64,000 bases of DNA from Ruegeria sp. ANG-S4. Lineage in GTDB: Bacteria > Pseudomonadota > Alphaproteobacteria > Rhodobacterales > Rhodobacteraceae. How positions within the stretch are numbered: the stretch's first letter is position 1; every line of letters begins with the position of its first letter. The notes under the pieces were generated by a model that was not told the origin of the DNA, made no database searches, and worked only from the letters and a program-made list of their open reading frames with translations. The DNA is taken from the NCBI RefSeq assembly GCF_000814005.1, contig NZ_JWLK01000005.1, forward strand, positions 868,001 to 932,000. Reading direction: 5' to 3'. The position numbers and the translations under genes were made by a program. This document shows positions 8,937 through 17,737 of the stretch, piece after piece.

Positions 8937-9638
8937 GTGGCTTCGCAAAAGCGGATTAGTTTTCAAGTTGTAAGAGATGAAGTCAAACGAAGGATCGAGT
9001 CGCGGATTTGGCCGCAAGGTTCGTTATTGCCGACCGAAACTCAATTGGCCGAAGAATTCAACTGCGCCCGCGCGACCGTGAACCGCGCATTGCGCGAACT
9101 GGCCGAACAAGGCTTTGTCGAGCGCAAGCGCAAAAGCGGAACACGCGTCACCAAGGAACCTCAAAAGCAGGCCAAGCTTGAGATCTCCTTGGCCCGCCAA
9201 GCGGTCGAGAAACAAAACTCGGCATATCGTTATGCCCTTGTCGAGCGAAAAGTGGTCTACAGCCCCGGATGGCTTACTTCGCAACTGAACGTAGAGCCGG
9301 ACGCGCGGGTGCTGCATGTGATCTGTATGCACTATGCCGACAACCGGCCGTTTCAACTGGAGGAGCGCTGGATCAACATCTGCGCCGTTCCCGAGGTCGA
9401 ACATGCCGATCTGAGCAACAGCGGTCCACATGAATGGCTGCTGAATGCGGCACCGTTTACCGAGGCTGAAATCTCGTTCTGCGCCGTATCTGCCGATGGT
9501 CGGCTTGCGGAATTCATGGGGACAACAACCGGCGCGTCCATGATTCAGCTGGAACGTACGACTTGGAAAGACGGGCAGCCGATGACCTTCGCCCGGATGA
9601 CACACCACCCCGGCTATTGCATACGCTCTCGGTACTGA
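8937..9638 (+). CDS. GntR-family regulator with UTRA domain (HutC-like)
   Basis: 233 residues from GTG 8937, with AGAAGGAT about ten bases upstream; no ATG is available near the homologous start. The GntR winged helix spans ~5-75 (GSLLPTETQLAEEFNCARATVNRALREL). The UTRA ligand domain (~90-230) has RVLHVICMHYADNRPFQLEERWIN. UTRA repressors bind small ligands such as urocanate, amino sugars or phosphonates. The hut genes are absent here, so HutC is not asserted; the divergent aminotransferase is the most likely target. The 230-base gap is AT-richer than its surroundings and contains TGACGTCA at 8849-8856. Confidence 0.88.
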   Translation: MASQKRISFQVVRDEVKRRIESRIWPQGSLLPTETQLAEEFNCARATVNRALRELAEQGFVERKRKSGTRVTKEPQKQAKLEISLARQAVEKQNSAYRYALVERKVVYSPGWLTSQLNVEPDARVLHVICMHYADNRPFQLEERWINICAVPEVEHADLSNSGPHEWLLNAAPFTEAEISFCAVSADGRLAEFMGTTTGASMIQLERTTWKDGQPMTFARMTHHPGYCIRSRY

Positions 9639-9645
9639 CCCAAGT

Positions 9646-10104
9646 CTAGCCGATTGGACCGGGCAAGCGCTCCTCGCTCAGCAGAACATTCGCCTCTACA
9701 TCACCGGCACCCGGCAGGGTCATGATACGCCGCCGCAAAACCCGTTCAAAATCGGATATATCGCGCGCCACGACCCGCAAGCGATAGTCGTACAGTCCCA
9801 AAACGTGTTCAACGGTCTGAACTTCAGGGATCGCGCTCACGGCACGTTCGAAATCCTCAAGGCTCACCTGCCCCTTGCGGGCGAGCTTTATCCCAAGAAA
9901 TACGGTGACGCCAAAACCCAGTGATCCGGCGTTTAGGCGCAGCCGCCGCCCCTTGATCACACCGGCCTGTTCCAGCCTGCGTATCCGCCGCCACGTCGCG
10001 GGTTGTGACAGGCCAAAGCGACGCCCCAGCTCCCCGGCACTTTGCGTCGCATCCTGAACCAACGCGCGCAGGATCATCCGGTCGATCTCGTCCAGTTCGA
10101 TCAT
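9646..10104 (-). CDS. Lrp/AsnC-family transcriptional regulator (second of a pair)
   Basis: 152 residues. An N-terminal AsnC-type helix-turn-helix (residues ~4-60, with LGRRFGLSQPATWRRIRRLEQAGVI) is followed by a RAM ligand-binding domain (~65-145, with VEHVLGLYDYRLRVVARD). Such proteins form octamers and sense amino acids. Its ATG overlaps the stop of the upstream Lrp gene by four bases (ATGA), so the two are translationally coupled and may form hetero-oligomers. Confidence 0.93.
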   Translation of the reverse strand: MIELDEIDRMILRALVQDATQSAGELGRRFGLSQPATWRRIRRLEQAGVIKGRRLRLNAGSLGFGVTVFLGIKLARKGQVSLEDFERAVSAIPEVQTVEHVLGLYDYRLRVVARDISDFERVLRRRIMTLPGAGDVEANVLLSEERLPGPIG

Positions 10105-10556
10105 ACCGGTAGAACCTCGTCCCGCTTGACCCGCGCGATGTGCATCAACGCCTCGATGTCCGCGATATGTGGCAGCGTCAGGATCCGGTCGCGATAAACC
10201 TGCTGATACTGCGCCATGTCACGCGCCAGAACCGACAGGCGTACATCGACCCGGCCCAGAAAGGTCTGAATCTCGATCACCTCAGCCACCTCGCGCGCCG
10301 CAGCGGTGAACTCGTCAAACGCCCGCGCTTGCGTCTTGTCCAAGGTGATCCGCAAGGACACCTCGACCGCGTATCCCAAGGTGGCCCAATCGATGACAGC
10401 CTCCTGCCCTTCGATGATGCCCGCCGCCTGCATCTTCTCAATGCGCCGCCAACAGACACCGGAACTGATCCGGCAGCGCTCGGCCAGTTCGGCGGTTGTC
10501 AGGCTCGGTTCCACCTGAAAATGGCGCAGAATACGCCGATCCACATCGTCAAGCAT
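10101..10556 (-). CDS. Lrp/AsnC-family transcriptional regulator (first of a pair)
   Basis: 151 residues: helix-turn-helix at ~4-58 (LAERCRISSGVCWRRIEKMQAAGII) and RAM domain at ~62-142 (IEIQTFLGRVDVRLSVLARD). It is the first gene of an overlapping two-gene unit and is divergent from ilvC across 131 AT-rich bases, the classic position for a regulator of the neighbouring branched-chain amino-acid gene. The ligand is unknown; leucine, isoleucine or valine would fit the context. Confidence 0.93.
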   Translation of the reverse strand: MLDDVDRRILRHFQVEPSLTTAELAERCRISSGVCWRRIEKMQAAGIIEGQEAVIDWATLGYAVEVSLRITLDKTQARAFDEFTAAAREVAEVIEIQTFLGRVDVRLSVLARDMAQYQQVYRDRILTLPHIADIEALMHIARVKRDEVLPV

Positions 10557-10558
10557 GA

Positions 10559-11710
<1,152 letters not shown>

Positions 11711-11732
11711 ACCTGACTTCTGTCAGCAACAG

Positions 11733-11757
11733 GGCGGCCCCGGTGGCCGCCTTTTTT
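11733..11757 (+). terminator. rho-independent terminator of ilvC
   Basis: GGCGGCC (11733-11739), loop CCGGT, GGCCGCC (11745-11751), then six T. The stem is seven GC pairs and starts 22 bases after the ilvC stop. Confidence 0.9.
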
Positions 11758-12214
11758 AGTTCATGACGGCCCTTGCGTAGCATTCACCCAAAACGTGATC
11801 CCAGCCGCTGTCATAACCGGTGCGCTTCCCGCTGGCTTCGGTCGCCCAAACCTCCCAGCCCGAATGGGTCAGCGTCACCTTGGTCTGCTGGTCCCCCTGC
11901 GATTCGAATGCGACCTCAACCCGTGTGGGTCGATCCTTGTTTGTGCCGGGATGCCAACTGAAGGCCAGCCGCTTGTTTTCCTCAAAAACCAGAACCTCGC
12001 CCCAATCTGAGCGTGTACCGTCGAACATCGTCTCGTACACGGCCCCGCCAACGCGCGGCTCGATCACTACAGCAAGCGCGGGCTGGCCTTGCGCGGCAGA
12101 TACGGCATGTCCGTCCAGCGGCCACCATTTCGCAATGCGGTTCACAAAAACATCAAAGGCGCGCTGCGGTGCCGCGTTCACGACAATGGTTTTGACGATT
12201 GGTTCGGTCATCAC
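11756..12214 (-). CDS. SRPBCC (AHSA1-type) family protein
   Basis: 152 residues with the START/Bet v1-like AHSA1 fold: IVKTIVVNAAPQRAFDVFVN at the start, GGAVYETMFDG and WGEVLVFEENKRLAFSWHPG in the middle, and TLTHSGWEVW towards the end. The fold binds hydrophobic ligands; most bacterial members have no known ligand. The start overlaps the ArsR gene stop by four bases, and ArsR-AHSA1 pairs are a widespread two-gene unit. It ends within the T-run of the ilvC terminator, so the two convergent genes may share it. Confidence 0.9.
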   Translation of the reverse strand: MMTEPIVKTIVVNAAPQRAFDVFVNRIAKWWPLDGHAVSAAQGQPALAVVIEPRVGGAVYETMFDGTRSDWGEVLVFEENKRLAFSWHPGTNKDRPTRVEVAFESQGDQQTKVTLTHSGWEVWATEASGKRTGYDSGWDHVLGECYARAVMN

Positions 12215-12516
12215 TCTTTTTCCTCATTCACTTCGGCGGCATAGCGTTCCAGCACATCTGACCAGTACCGATCCAGCCAGGCGCGCAACTCTGCCAAACC
12301 CTCGGGCCGCGCGGCGTAAATCCGGCGAGTGCCCTCGGTTCGGCAAACCACAAGCCCGGCATCGGACAGAACCTTCAGATGTTGCGAAACCGCAGGGCGG
12401 CTGACGGGCATACCAGCGGCCAACTCCCCCACCGCCCGAGGGCGATCGGAAACGGCCTCAAAGACCTGCCGACGGGTGGAATCGCCCAGTGCAGAAAACG
12501 CATCTTCGTAAGTCAT
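12211..12516 (-). CDS. ArsR/SmtB-family winged-helix regulator
   Basis: 101 residues, essentially one winged helix-turn-helix: ALGDSTRRQVFEAVSDRPRAVGEL, then PVSRPAVSQHLKVLSDAGLV, the recognition helix. There is no CxC metal-binding motif in helix alpha3, so a metal sensor is unlikely; pairing with AHSA1 suggests control of that gene and itself. A palindromic operator lies directly upstream (12519-12540). Confidence 0.92.
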   Translation of the reverse strand: MTYEDAFSALGDSTRRQVFEAVSDRPRAVGELAAGMPVSRPAVSQHLKVLSDAGLVVCRTEGTRRIYAARPEGLAELRAWLDRYWSDVLERYAAEVNEEKE

Positions 12517-12518
12517 GC

Positions 12519-12540
12519 CTTACGGTAAGTCGCAACTTAC
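12519..12540 (-). promoter_or_regulatory. palindromic operator of the ArsR-type regulator
   Basis: GTAAGTCGCAACTTAC at 12525-12540 is a perfect inverted repeat (six-base arms, four-base spacer). It overlaps a second inverted repeat CTTAC-G-GTAAG (12519-12529), giving three half-sites within 22 bases. It starts three bases upstream of the ArsR start codon, so binding would block its own transcription. Confidence 0.6.
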
Positions 12541-12594
12541 ATTCTGTCAAGATCAGCGCGTGACACTGTTAGCTTCGCGCGATAAGGGGATGGA

Positions 12595-13497
12595 ATGGTT
12601 CAACAACCCGACTACCGCGACTGGGGCGGCGTAATCACTCTCGGCCTCATCTGGGGCGCGACGTTCATGGTTGTTGCCATAGCGCTTGAAGGCTACAGCC
12701 CCGTCACCGTGGCAACGGCACGCACAACCTTGGGCGCGGTGATGTTGTTGCTTTTGATGCGGCTCACTGGGCGCAGATTACCCAGCATCAATGGCGCGCT
12801 TTGGGTCTCAATCACGGTGATCGGCGTGCTGTCGACCGCCCTGCCCTTTGTGTTGCTGAGCTGGGGTCAGCAATACGTGCCTTCGGCTTTTGCGGGCCTG
12901 TCGATGGCCGCGGTGCCATTGATGGTGCTTCCACTGGCGCATTTCTTCTCGGATGAGCCGATGAACCTGCGCCGGTTGGTCGGTGTAACACTGGGCTTTT
13001 CCGGCGCGCTCGTGCTGATCGGCCCCGGCCTTGCCCAGCTGGGTCAAGGGGCCGAGCCGCTGGCGCAACTGGCCTGTATCGGCGCGGCATTGTGCTATGC
13101 CATCTCATCCATCCTGACGCGCCGCTGCCCGCCGATTGATCCCGTAACCCTGTCGGCCCTGACTCTGGTTGTTGGCGCGGTGATCCTGCTGCCGATCATG
13201 CTGACCACCGAAGGCATACCCTCATGGCAAGGTACCCGGTCTGGCCTCGCCATCATCATTCTGGGCCTCATTCCGACCGCTTTTGCCACGTTGCTGCGCG
13301 TGTCGATCATCCGCAGCGCGGGTTCGGTCTTCATGACGCTGGTGAACTATCAGGTGCCCATCTGGTCGATGGTTTTCGGCGCGTTGATCCTGTCCGAAGC
13401 TCTGCCGCTGCGGTTCTTTATCGCCTTGCTGATGATCCTAACCGGGCTGGCAATCAGCCAATGGTTCAGCCTGCGCAAGATGCTGATCGGGCGCTAA
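12595..13497 (+). CDS. EamA/DMT-family transporter
   Basis: 300 residues with about ten hydrophobic segments arranged as two EamA repeats (~10-140 and ~155-290). The first repeat begins [17 protein letters not shown], a common EamA start. Such inner-membrane proteins export amino acids or other metabolites; the substrate is unknown. AAGGGGAT precedes the ATG. The stop overlaps the convergent glmM stop by four bases. It is one of four EamA proteins in the window. Confidence 0.9.
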   Translation: MVQQPDYRDWGGVITLGLIWGATFMVVAIALEGYSPVTVATARTTLGAVMLLLLMRLTGRRLPSINGALWVSITVIGVLSTALPFVLLSWGQQYVPSAFAGLSMAAVPLMVLPLAHFFSDEPMNLRRLVGVTLGFSGALVLIGPGLAQLGQGAEPLAQLACIGAALCYAISSILTRRCPPIDPVTLSALTLVVGAVILLPIMLTTEGIPSWQGTRSGLAIIILGLIPTAFATLLRVSIIRSAGSVFMTLVNYQVPIWSMVFGALILSEALPLRFFIALLMILTGLAISQWFSLRKMLIGR

Positions 13498-14837
13498 CCC
13501 GCTGCGGCTTCGACCTCGGCGACAATACCATCCACAACCTGTGCCAAAAGCGTATCATCCTCACATTCCGCCATCACCCGGATCAGCGGCTCGGTCCCGG
13601 ATTTTCGGATCAGCAGACGCCCCTGCCCACTCAGACGGGCTTCAGCATCAACGATTGCAGCCTTGACGCCCTCGGCTTCCAGTGGAACTTGCCCAGCCTG
13701 GTAGCGCACGTTTTTCAGCAATTGCGGAACGGTGTCGAACTGGCGTGCCAGTTCCGAGGCTCGTTGCCCCGTCAAAACCATCTCGGCAAGGAAATGCAGG
13801 CCAGCCATTAACCCATCGCCGGTGGTGGCATAATCGCTCATCACGATATGGCCGGACTGCTCGCCGCCCAGATTGAAGCCGCCTTCACGCATACGCTCGA
13901 CGACGTAACGGTCGCCAACCGCGGTGCGTTCAAGGCGCAGCCCCTGCCCCGTCAGATGACGTTCCAGCCCAAGGTTCGACATGACGGTCGCAACCAGCGC
14001 GCCGCCTTTCAACTGATCGGCTCGTGACCAAGCACCGGCCAGCAAAGCCATCAGCTGATCGCCGTCAGCCACCTTGCCGGTCTCGTCAATCACGACGACG
14101 CGATCCGCGTCTCCGTCCAGACAGATACCGACATCCGCGCCATGAGCCACAACGGTTTCCGCCGCCACGCGCGGCTTGGTCGATCCACAATCCTGATTGA
14201 TATTCTTCCCGTTGGGAGCGGTGCCAACCGGTATCACCTCGGCTCCGAGTTCCCAAAGGACCTCGGGCGCCGTTCGGTGGGCCGCCCCATTGGCGCAGTC
14301 GATCACAACCTTCAAACCATCGAACCGGACCTGACGCGGCAGCGAAGATTTCACCCGCTCGCCATATCGGAAACGTGCATCATCAACGCGACGCGCACGG
14401 CCAATGTTCTGCGCCTGTGCCGGCGTGACGCCTTGCTCAATCAACTGCTCTATCTCGATCTCAGCGTGATCGGACAGCTTGAACCCGTCCGGCCCAAAGA
14501 ACTTGATCCCGTTATCCTCAGCCGGGTTATGACTGGCCGATATCATGACCCCCAGATCCGCACGCATCGATTGCGTCATCAGACCAACAGCCGGCGTAGG
14601 CACCGGCCCCAGCAACAGCACGTTCATGCCGGTCGAGGTCAAACCCGCAGTGAGCGCGTTTTCCAGCATGTATCCGGACAAGCGGGTATCCTTGCCAATC
14701 ACGACGCGATGAACACCCGAGGCGTCGCGGCGGAAGTACCGCCCAACTGCAGCACCGATACGCAGAGCCATTTCAGCCGTCATTGGATGCGTATTTGCGG
14801 TCCCTCGCACCCCGTCGGTTCCAAATAGCTTGCGCAT
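13494..14837 (-). CDS. glmM: phosphoglucosamine mutase
   Basis: 447 residues. GlmM converts glucosamine-6-phosphate to glucosamine-1-phosphate for UDP-GlcNAc, peptidoglycan and LPS synthesis. The N-terminus [11 protein letters not shown], the active phosphoserine loop [14 protein letters not shown] (Ser near 102), the Mg-binding DGDADR and the sugar-binding GGEQSGH are all present, with [12 protein letters not shown] at the phosphate-binding C-terminus. It is the last gene of a minus-strand folB-folP-glmM unit and lies 32 bases after folP. Confidence 0.98.
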   Translation of the reverse strand: MRKLFGTDGVRGTANTHPMTAEMALRIGAAVGRYFRRDASGVHRVVIGKDTRLSGYMLENALTAGLTSTGMNVLLLGPVPTPAVGLMTQSMRADLGVMISASHNPAEDNGIKFFGPDGFKLSDHAEIEIEQLIEQGVTPAQAQNIGRARRVDDARFRYGERVKSSLPRQVRFDGLKVVIDCANGAAHRTAPEVLWELGAEVIPVGTAPNGKNINQDCGSTKPRVAAETVVAHGADVGICLDGDADRVVVIDETGKVADGDQLMALLAGAWSRADQLKGGALVATVMSNLGLERHLTGQGLRLERTAVGDRYVVERMREGGFNLGGEQSGHIVMSDYATTGDGLMAGLHFLAEMVLTGQRASELARQFDTVPQLLKNVRYQAGQVPLEAEGVKAAIVDAEARLSGQGRLLIRKSGTEPLIRVMAECEDDTLLAQVVDGIVAEVEAAAG

Positions 14838-14869
14838 TCATCGCTCTCCTTCGTCTCTACCAGAATGAA

Positions 14870-15868
14870 CTACCGGACTGCGGCCCACAGGCGCAAGGCC
14901 TGAGCGGTTTCGGCCACGTCATGCACTCGAATGATTTGCACGCCTTGCGACAAACCCGACAGCGCAACGGCAATGGATCCCGGCGCACGGGCGTCTTTTC
15001 GCGGCTCTTTTCCGATCTGCCCGATAAATCCCTTGCGCGAAACCCCCAGCAAGATTGGACAACCCAACCCGTGAAACAGGCTGAGATTCCTCAACAATTC
15101 CAAGTTGTGCGCTTCATTCTTGCCAAACCCGATACCGGGGTCGACGACGATCAATTCGCGCGGCAGACCAAGCGCTTCCAGCTTTTCGATCTGTCCTTCC
15201 AGAAAATCGTAAACGTCCAGTAAGACGTTGTCGTATTTCGGATCGTCCTGCATGGTCGACGGGTCGCCCTGCATGTGCATCACGCAGACCGGCGCCTTGA
15301 TTTCTGCACAGAATGGCGCAAGTTGCGCGTCATACGTGAACCCGGATACGTCATTGATCAGGCCCGCGCCGGCTTCGTGCGCCACCTTTGCAACGGCAAC
15401 TTTTCGCGTATCGATCGAGATCAGCGCATCCGTTTCAGCCCGAATGGCTCGGATCAATGGTTGCGTCCGTTCGATTTCCTCGTTTGCTGGCACAAACGCA
15501 GCGCCGGGTCGCGTCGATTCCCCGCCGATATCCAGAATGGTCGCCCCATGCGCGACCATGTGCTTCGCGGCAATCCGTGCTGCGTCGACCGAGTTGTGCA
15601 CGCCACCGTCCGAAAAGCTATCAGGTGTTGCATTCAGGATGCCCATGATTTGCGGCTGCGTCATATCCAGACCGGCAATGGGCGCGCGCGGAGCTGTCAA
15701 TCTGGTTAAAGATGCCTCCGGAACCTCTTGAACAGGAACGATTTCAACAGAACCGCTGCGCTCAAGAGCTTCGACATGTGCGAACCATAATTCCTGCCCC
15801 GCCAGTGGAACCGCCCCTGCCGGTTTGTTTGTCCCGTGCTGAACAAGCGGTCGGTAGTATGCGGTCAC
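14870..15868 (-). CDS. folP: dihydropteroate synthase
   Basis: 332 residues. It joins p-aminobenzoate to dihydropterin pyrophosphate in folate synthesis. Signatures include MGILNATPDSFSDGG, DIGGESTRPGA, DTRKVAVA, NDVSGF, CVMHMQGDPSTMQ and DPGIGFGKN. About 60 extra residues precede the TIM barrel, as in many Rhodobacterales copies. The start overlaps the folB stop by four bases, consistent with coupling. Confidence 0.97.
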   Translation of the reverse strand: MTAYYRPLVQHGTNKPAGAVPLAGQELWFAHVEALERSGSVEIVPVQEVPEASLTRLTAPRAPIAGLDMTQPQIMGILNATPDSFSDGGVHNSVDAARIAAKHMVAHGATILDIGGESTRPGAAFVPANEEIERTQPLIRAIRAETDALISIDTRKVAVAKVAHEAGAGLINDVSGFTYDAQLAPFCAEIKAPVCVMHMQGDPSTMQDDPKYDNVLLDVYDFLEGQIEKLEALGLPRELIVVDPGIGFGKNEAHNLELLRNLSLFHGLGCPILLGVSRKGFIGQIGKEPRKDARAPGSIAVALSGLSQGVQIIRVHDVAETAQALRLWAAVR

Positions 15869-16785
15869 AGTCTGGCCTGTTCTACCGAAACGGCGCGCAG
15901 TGGCGTTTTGGGCGCATCGGGCAGTTCGCCGCCAATCACAAGCATTTCGCTGGCTTCAAATGTAGCTGCGAACCACGCTGCCAATGCAACCGCGTCGGAC
16001 GGGGCTGCTGACGGGCCATCCACAGCGTCCAGAACGATCTTGGACGGCGCCCAAACGCAAATCTGGCCATTTTTCATCGCCCAATCCAGTTCGGTCCGCG
16101 TCGAGACGACAACGCAGCGGTGATCCCGCGCCGCCAACACCCATGCGTTTTGCTCAATCGCCAACAGGTCAATCCGACGTTGGGTCATCGAATGACCCGT
16201 CTGCGAGACCTGCATATCCGCAGCACCCACGCACAGGATCAGAGGGCGTTGTCGATTCTCAAGCTGGTCAATCCAACCGGTCAGATTGGGCGACGCAATG
16301 GCTGCATTTGACAGGAACACGAGGCGCGGATGCGGGCGTTCTTCTTCCATCACATCGGCATGGACCGCGTCTTTGCCGCGTACAATTTCGACCCCTAACG
16401 CGCCTGGGCCACGATCCAGTTTTTCTATGCGAACGAAGGCTCTTACAGCCTGCGGCTCAAGCAAGATACGCTCGGCCACGCGGTCCGCCAGCGTCTCCAA
16501 AAGGTTCAACCGTTCGGCGGCCAGTTCAAAAGCGATCGCTTCAGTCACACGATCATAGGACAGGATGCGATCCACATCATCGTCGATTGGATCGGTCAGC
16601 GGGCGTACCTCGACTACGATGTTGAAGCAGATACGCTGCGTCGTGCCGCGCTCGGCTTGAAACGCACCGATCTCGACATCGACGATGTGATCGCGCAGCG
16701 AAATTCGGTCCAACGGCCCACGCGCCGCCGTCGCCTCAGAGCGTTCGGACGGGTGCGCAAAGGCAAGGCGGATTTCAGAACTCAT
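15865..16785 (-). CDS. folB: dihydroneopterin aldolase with C-terminal amino-acid-kinase-like extension
   Basis: 306 residues, about 2.5 times a usual FolB. Residues ~22-140 are the FolB/FolX tunnelling fold: ISLRDHIVDVEIGAFQAERG, ILSYDRVTEAI and LLETLADRVAERIL, with the catalytic region Glu in the first and Lys/Glu in IEKLDRGP. It cleaves dihydroneopterin in folate synthesis. The C-terminal ~160 residues are not FolB; the segment QRRIDLLAIEQNAWVLAAR and SDAVALAAWFAATFEASEML resembles the amino-acid-kinase proteins of methanopterin gene clusters, but the N-terminal KxGG loop of that fold is not recognisable. First gene of folB-folP-glmM. Confidence 0.88.
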   Translation of the reverse strand: MSSEIRLAFAHPSERSEATAARGPLDRISLRDHIVDVEIGAFQAERGTTQRICFNIVVEVRPLTDPIDDDVDRILSYDRVTEAIAFELAAERLNLLETLADRVAERILLEPQAVRAFVRIEKLDRGPGALGVEIVRGKDAVHADVMEEERPHPRLVFLSNAAIASPNLTGWIDQLENRQRPLILCVGAADMQVSQTGHSMTQRRIDLLAIEQNAWVLAARDHRCVVVSTRTELDWAMKNGQICVWAPSKIVLDAVDGPSAAPSDAVALAAWFAATFEASEMLVIGGELPDAPKTPLRAVSVEQARL

Positions 16786-16907
16786 AGGTCAGGCCCTTCG
16801 CCAACGTGTATGGTCCATCCAGTGTAGATGTCCAATGGGCCTATAACATCGCGACAAACGCCATTCTACCCGTCGAATGCGGCGCACACGTGTGATCCGG
16901 GCATCCG

Positions 16908-17549
16908 TCAGTTGCTGGCCGTCCGGTAGTTGTGGCGATAGAAAATGTGAACACCGATACGCGCGGTTTCTTTGTAGACACGCGACCAGGACGGGCGAAC
17001 CGCCTTGGTGTGATAGTGGGTCGCACCGGCCGTCATTTCATCCGCGACACCGTCGATTGCGGCGCGGGCAACCTTCGACACGCGCTCGTACGCGCGTTTT
17101 TCGTGGATGACTTCTTTCTTGCCATCACAGGTGTAAGTGAACTGACACTGGTATTTTTTGCCTGTGCCCTGATTGATCACCCCACACAGAGAATTCGGAA
17201 AACGCGCGCTGCTGACCCGGTTCAGGATCACTTCGGCGACGGCAAACTGGCCGCGGATGCTTTCTCCGCGCGCCTCAAAGTACAACGCTTCCGCCAGACA
17301 GCGAAAATGTTCGTCCCCTGTCGCCTTGGGCTGCTGGTCCAGCCAGGCTTTGGTGTAGGACATTTCGATCGGTTCAGGCGTCTTGCGCGGCTTGAACAGT
17401 TTCAGATAGTCGCGAAAGCTTTGTGCCGGCAATTCGTTCCGGGCAACCAGTTCATTTTTCGTAGTTTCGACATCCTGCCTCTCGGCAGAGGACAGACTCG
17501 GCAGCACGGTTGCCGCCGTTAAGGCAACAGCCACTATGTAGCGTTTCAT
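16908..17549 (-). CDS. SleB-type cell wall hydrolase, exported
   Basis: 213 residues from ATG 17549, preceded by GAGG seven bases upstream. A signal peptide (about residues 1-22, ending SLSSA) precedes a basic linker and a hydrolase_2 (SleB) domain at ~95-205: [14 protein letters not shown] with the catalytic Glu, [26 protein letters not shown] and GATHYHT. Members are lytic transglycosylases or amidases acting on peptidoglycan; in non-sporulating bacteria they probably help remodel the wall. The frame continues to 17702 but lacks a signal there. Confidence 0.9.
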   Translation of the reverse strand: MKRYIVAVALTAATVLPSLSSAERQDVETTKNELVARNELPAQSFRDYLKLFKPRKTPEPIEMSYTKAWLDQQPKATGDEHFRCLAEALYFEARGESIRGQFAVAEVILNRVSSARFPNSLCGVINQGTGKKYQCQFTYTCDGKKEVIHEKRAYERVSKVARAAIDGVADEMTAGATHYHTKAVRPSWSRVYKETARIGVHIFYRHNYRTASN

Positions 17550-17737
17550 CAGATAACCTCGCACAGGCACACAAACGCGCCAAACCCTCCCCCGGCGGGC
17601 GCGAGGAGGCTGATACCCGATACGAGGGCAAACGTCCAGTTTTGTGGAAAACGCAAGAGGAATCTTGCGCAGGCAGTCAAAAAACTTTGACCACCAATCC
17701 ATCCCAAACCCACTATTTCTAGGGCTATGGGCCTAAG

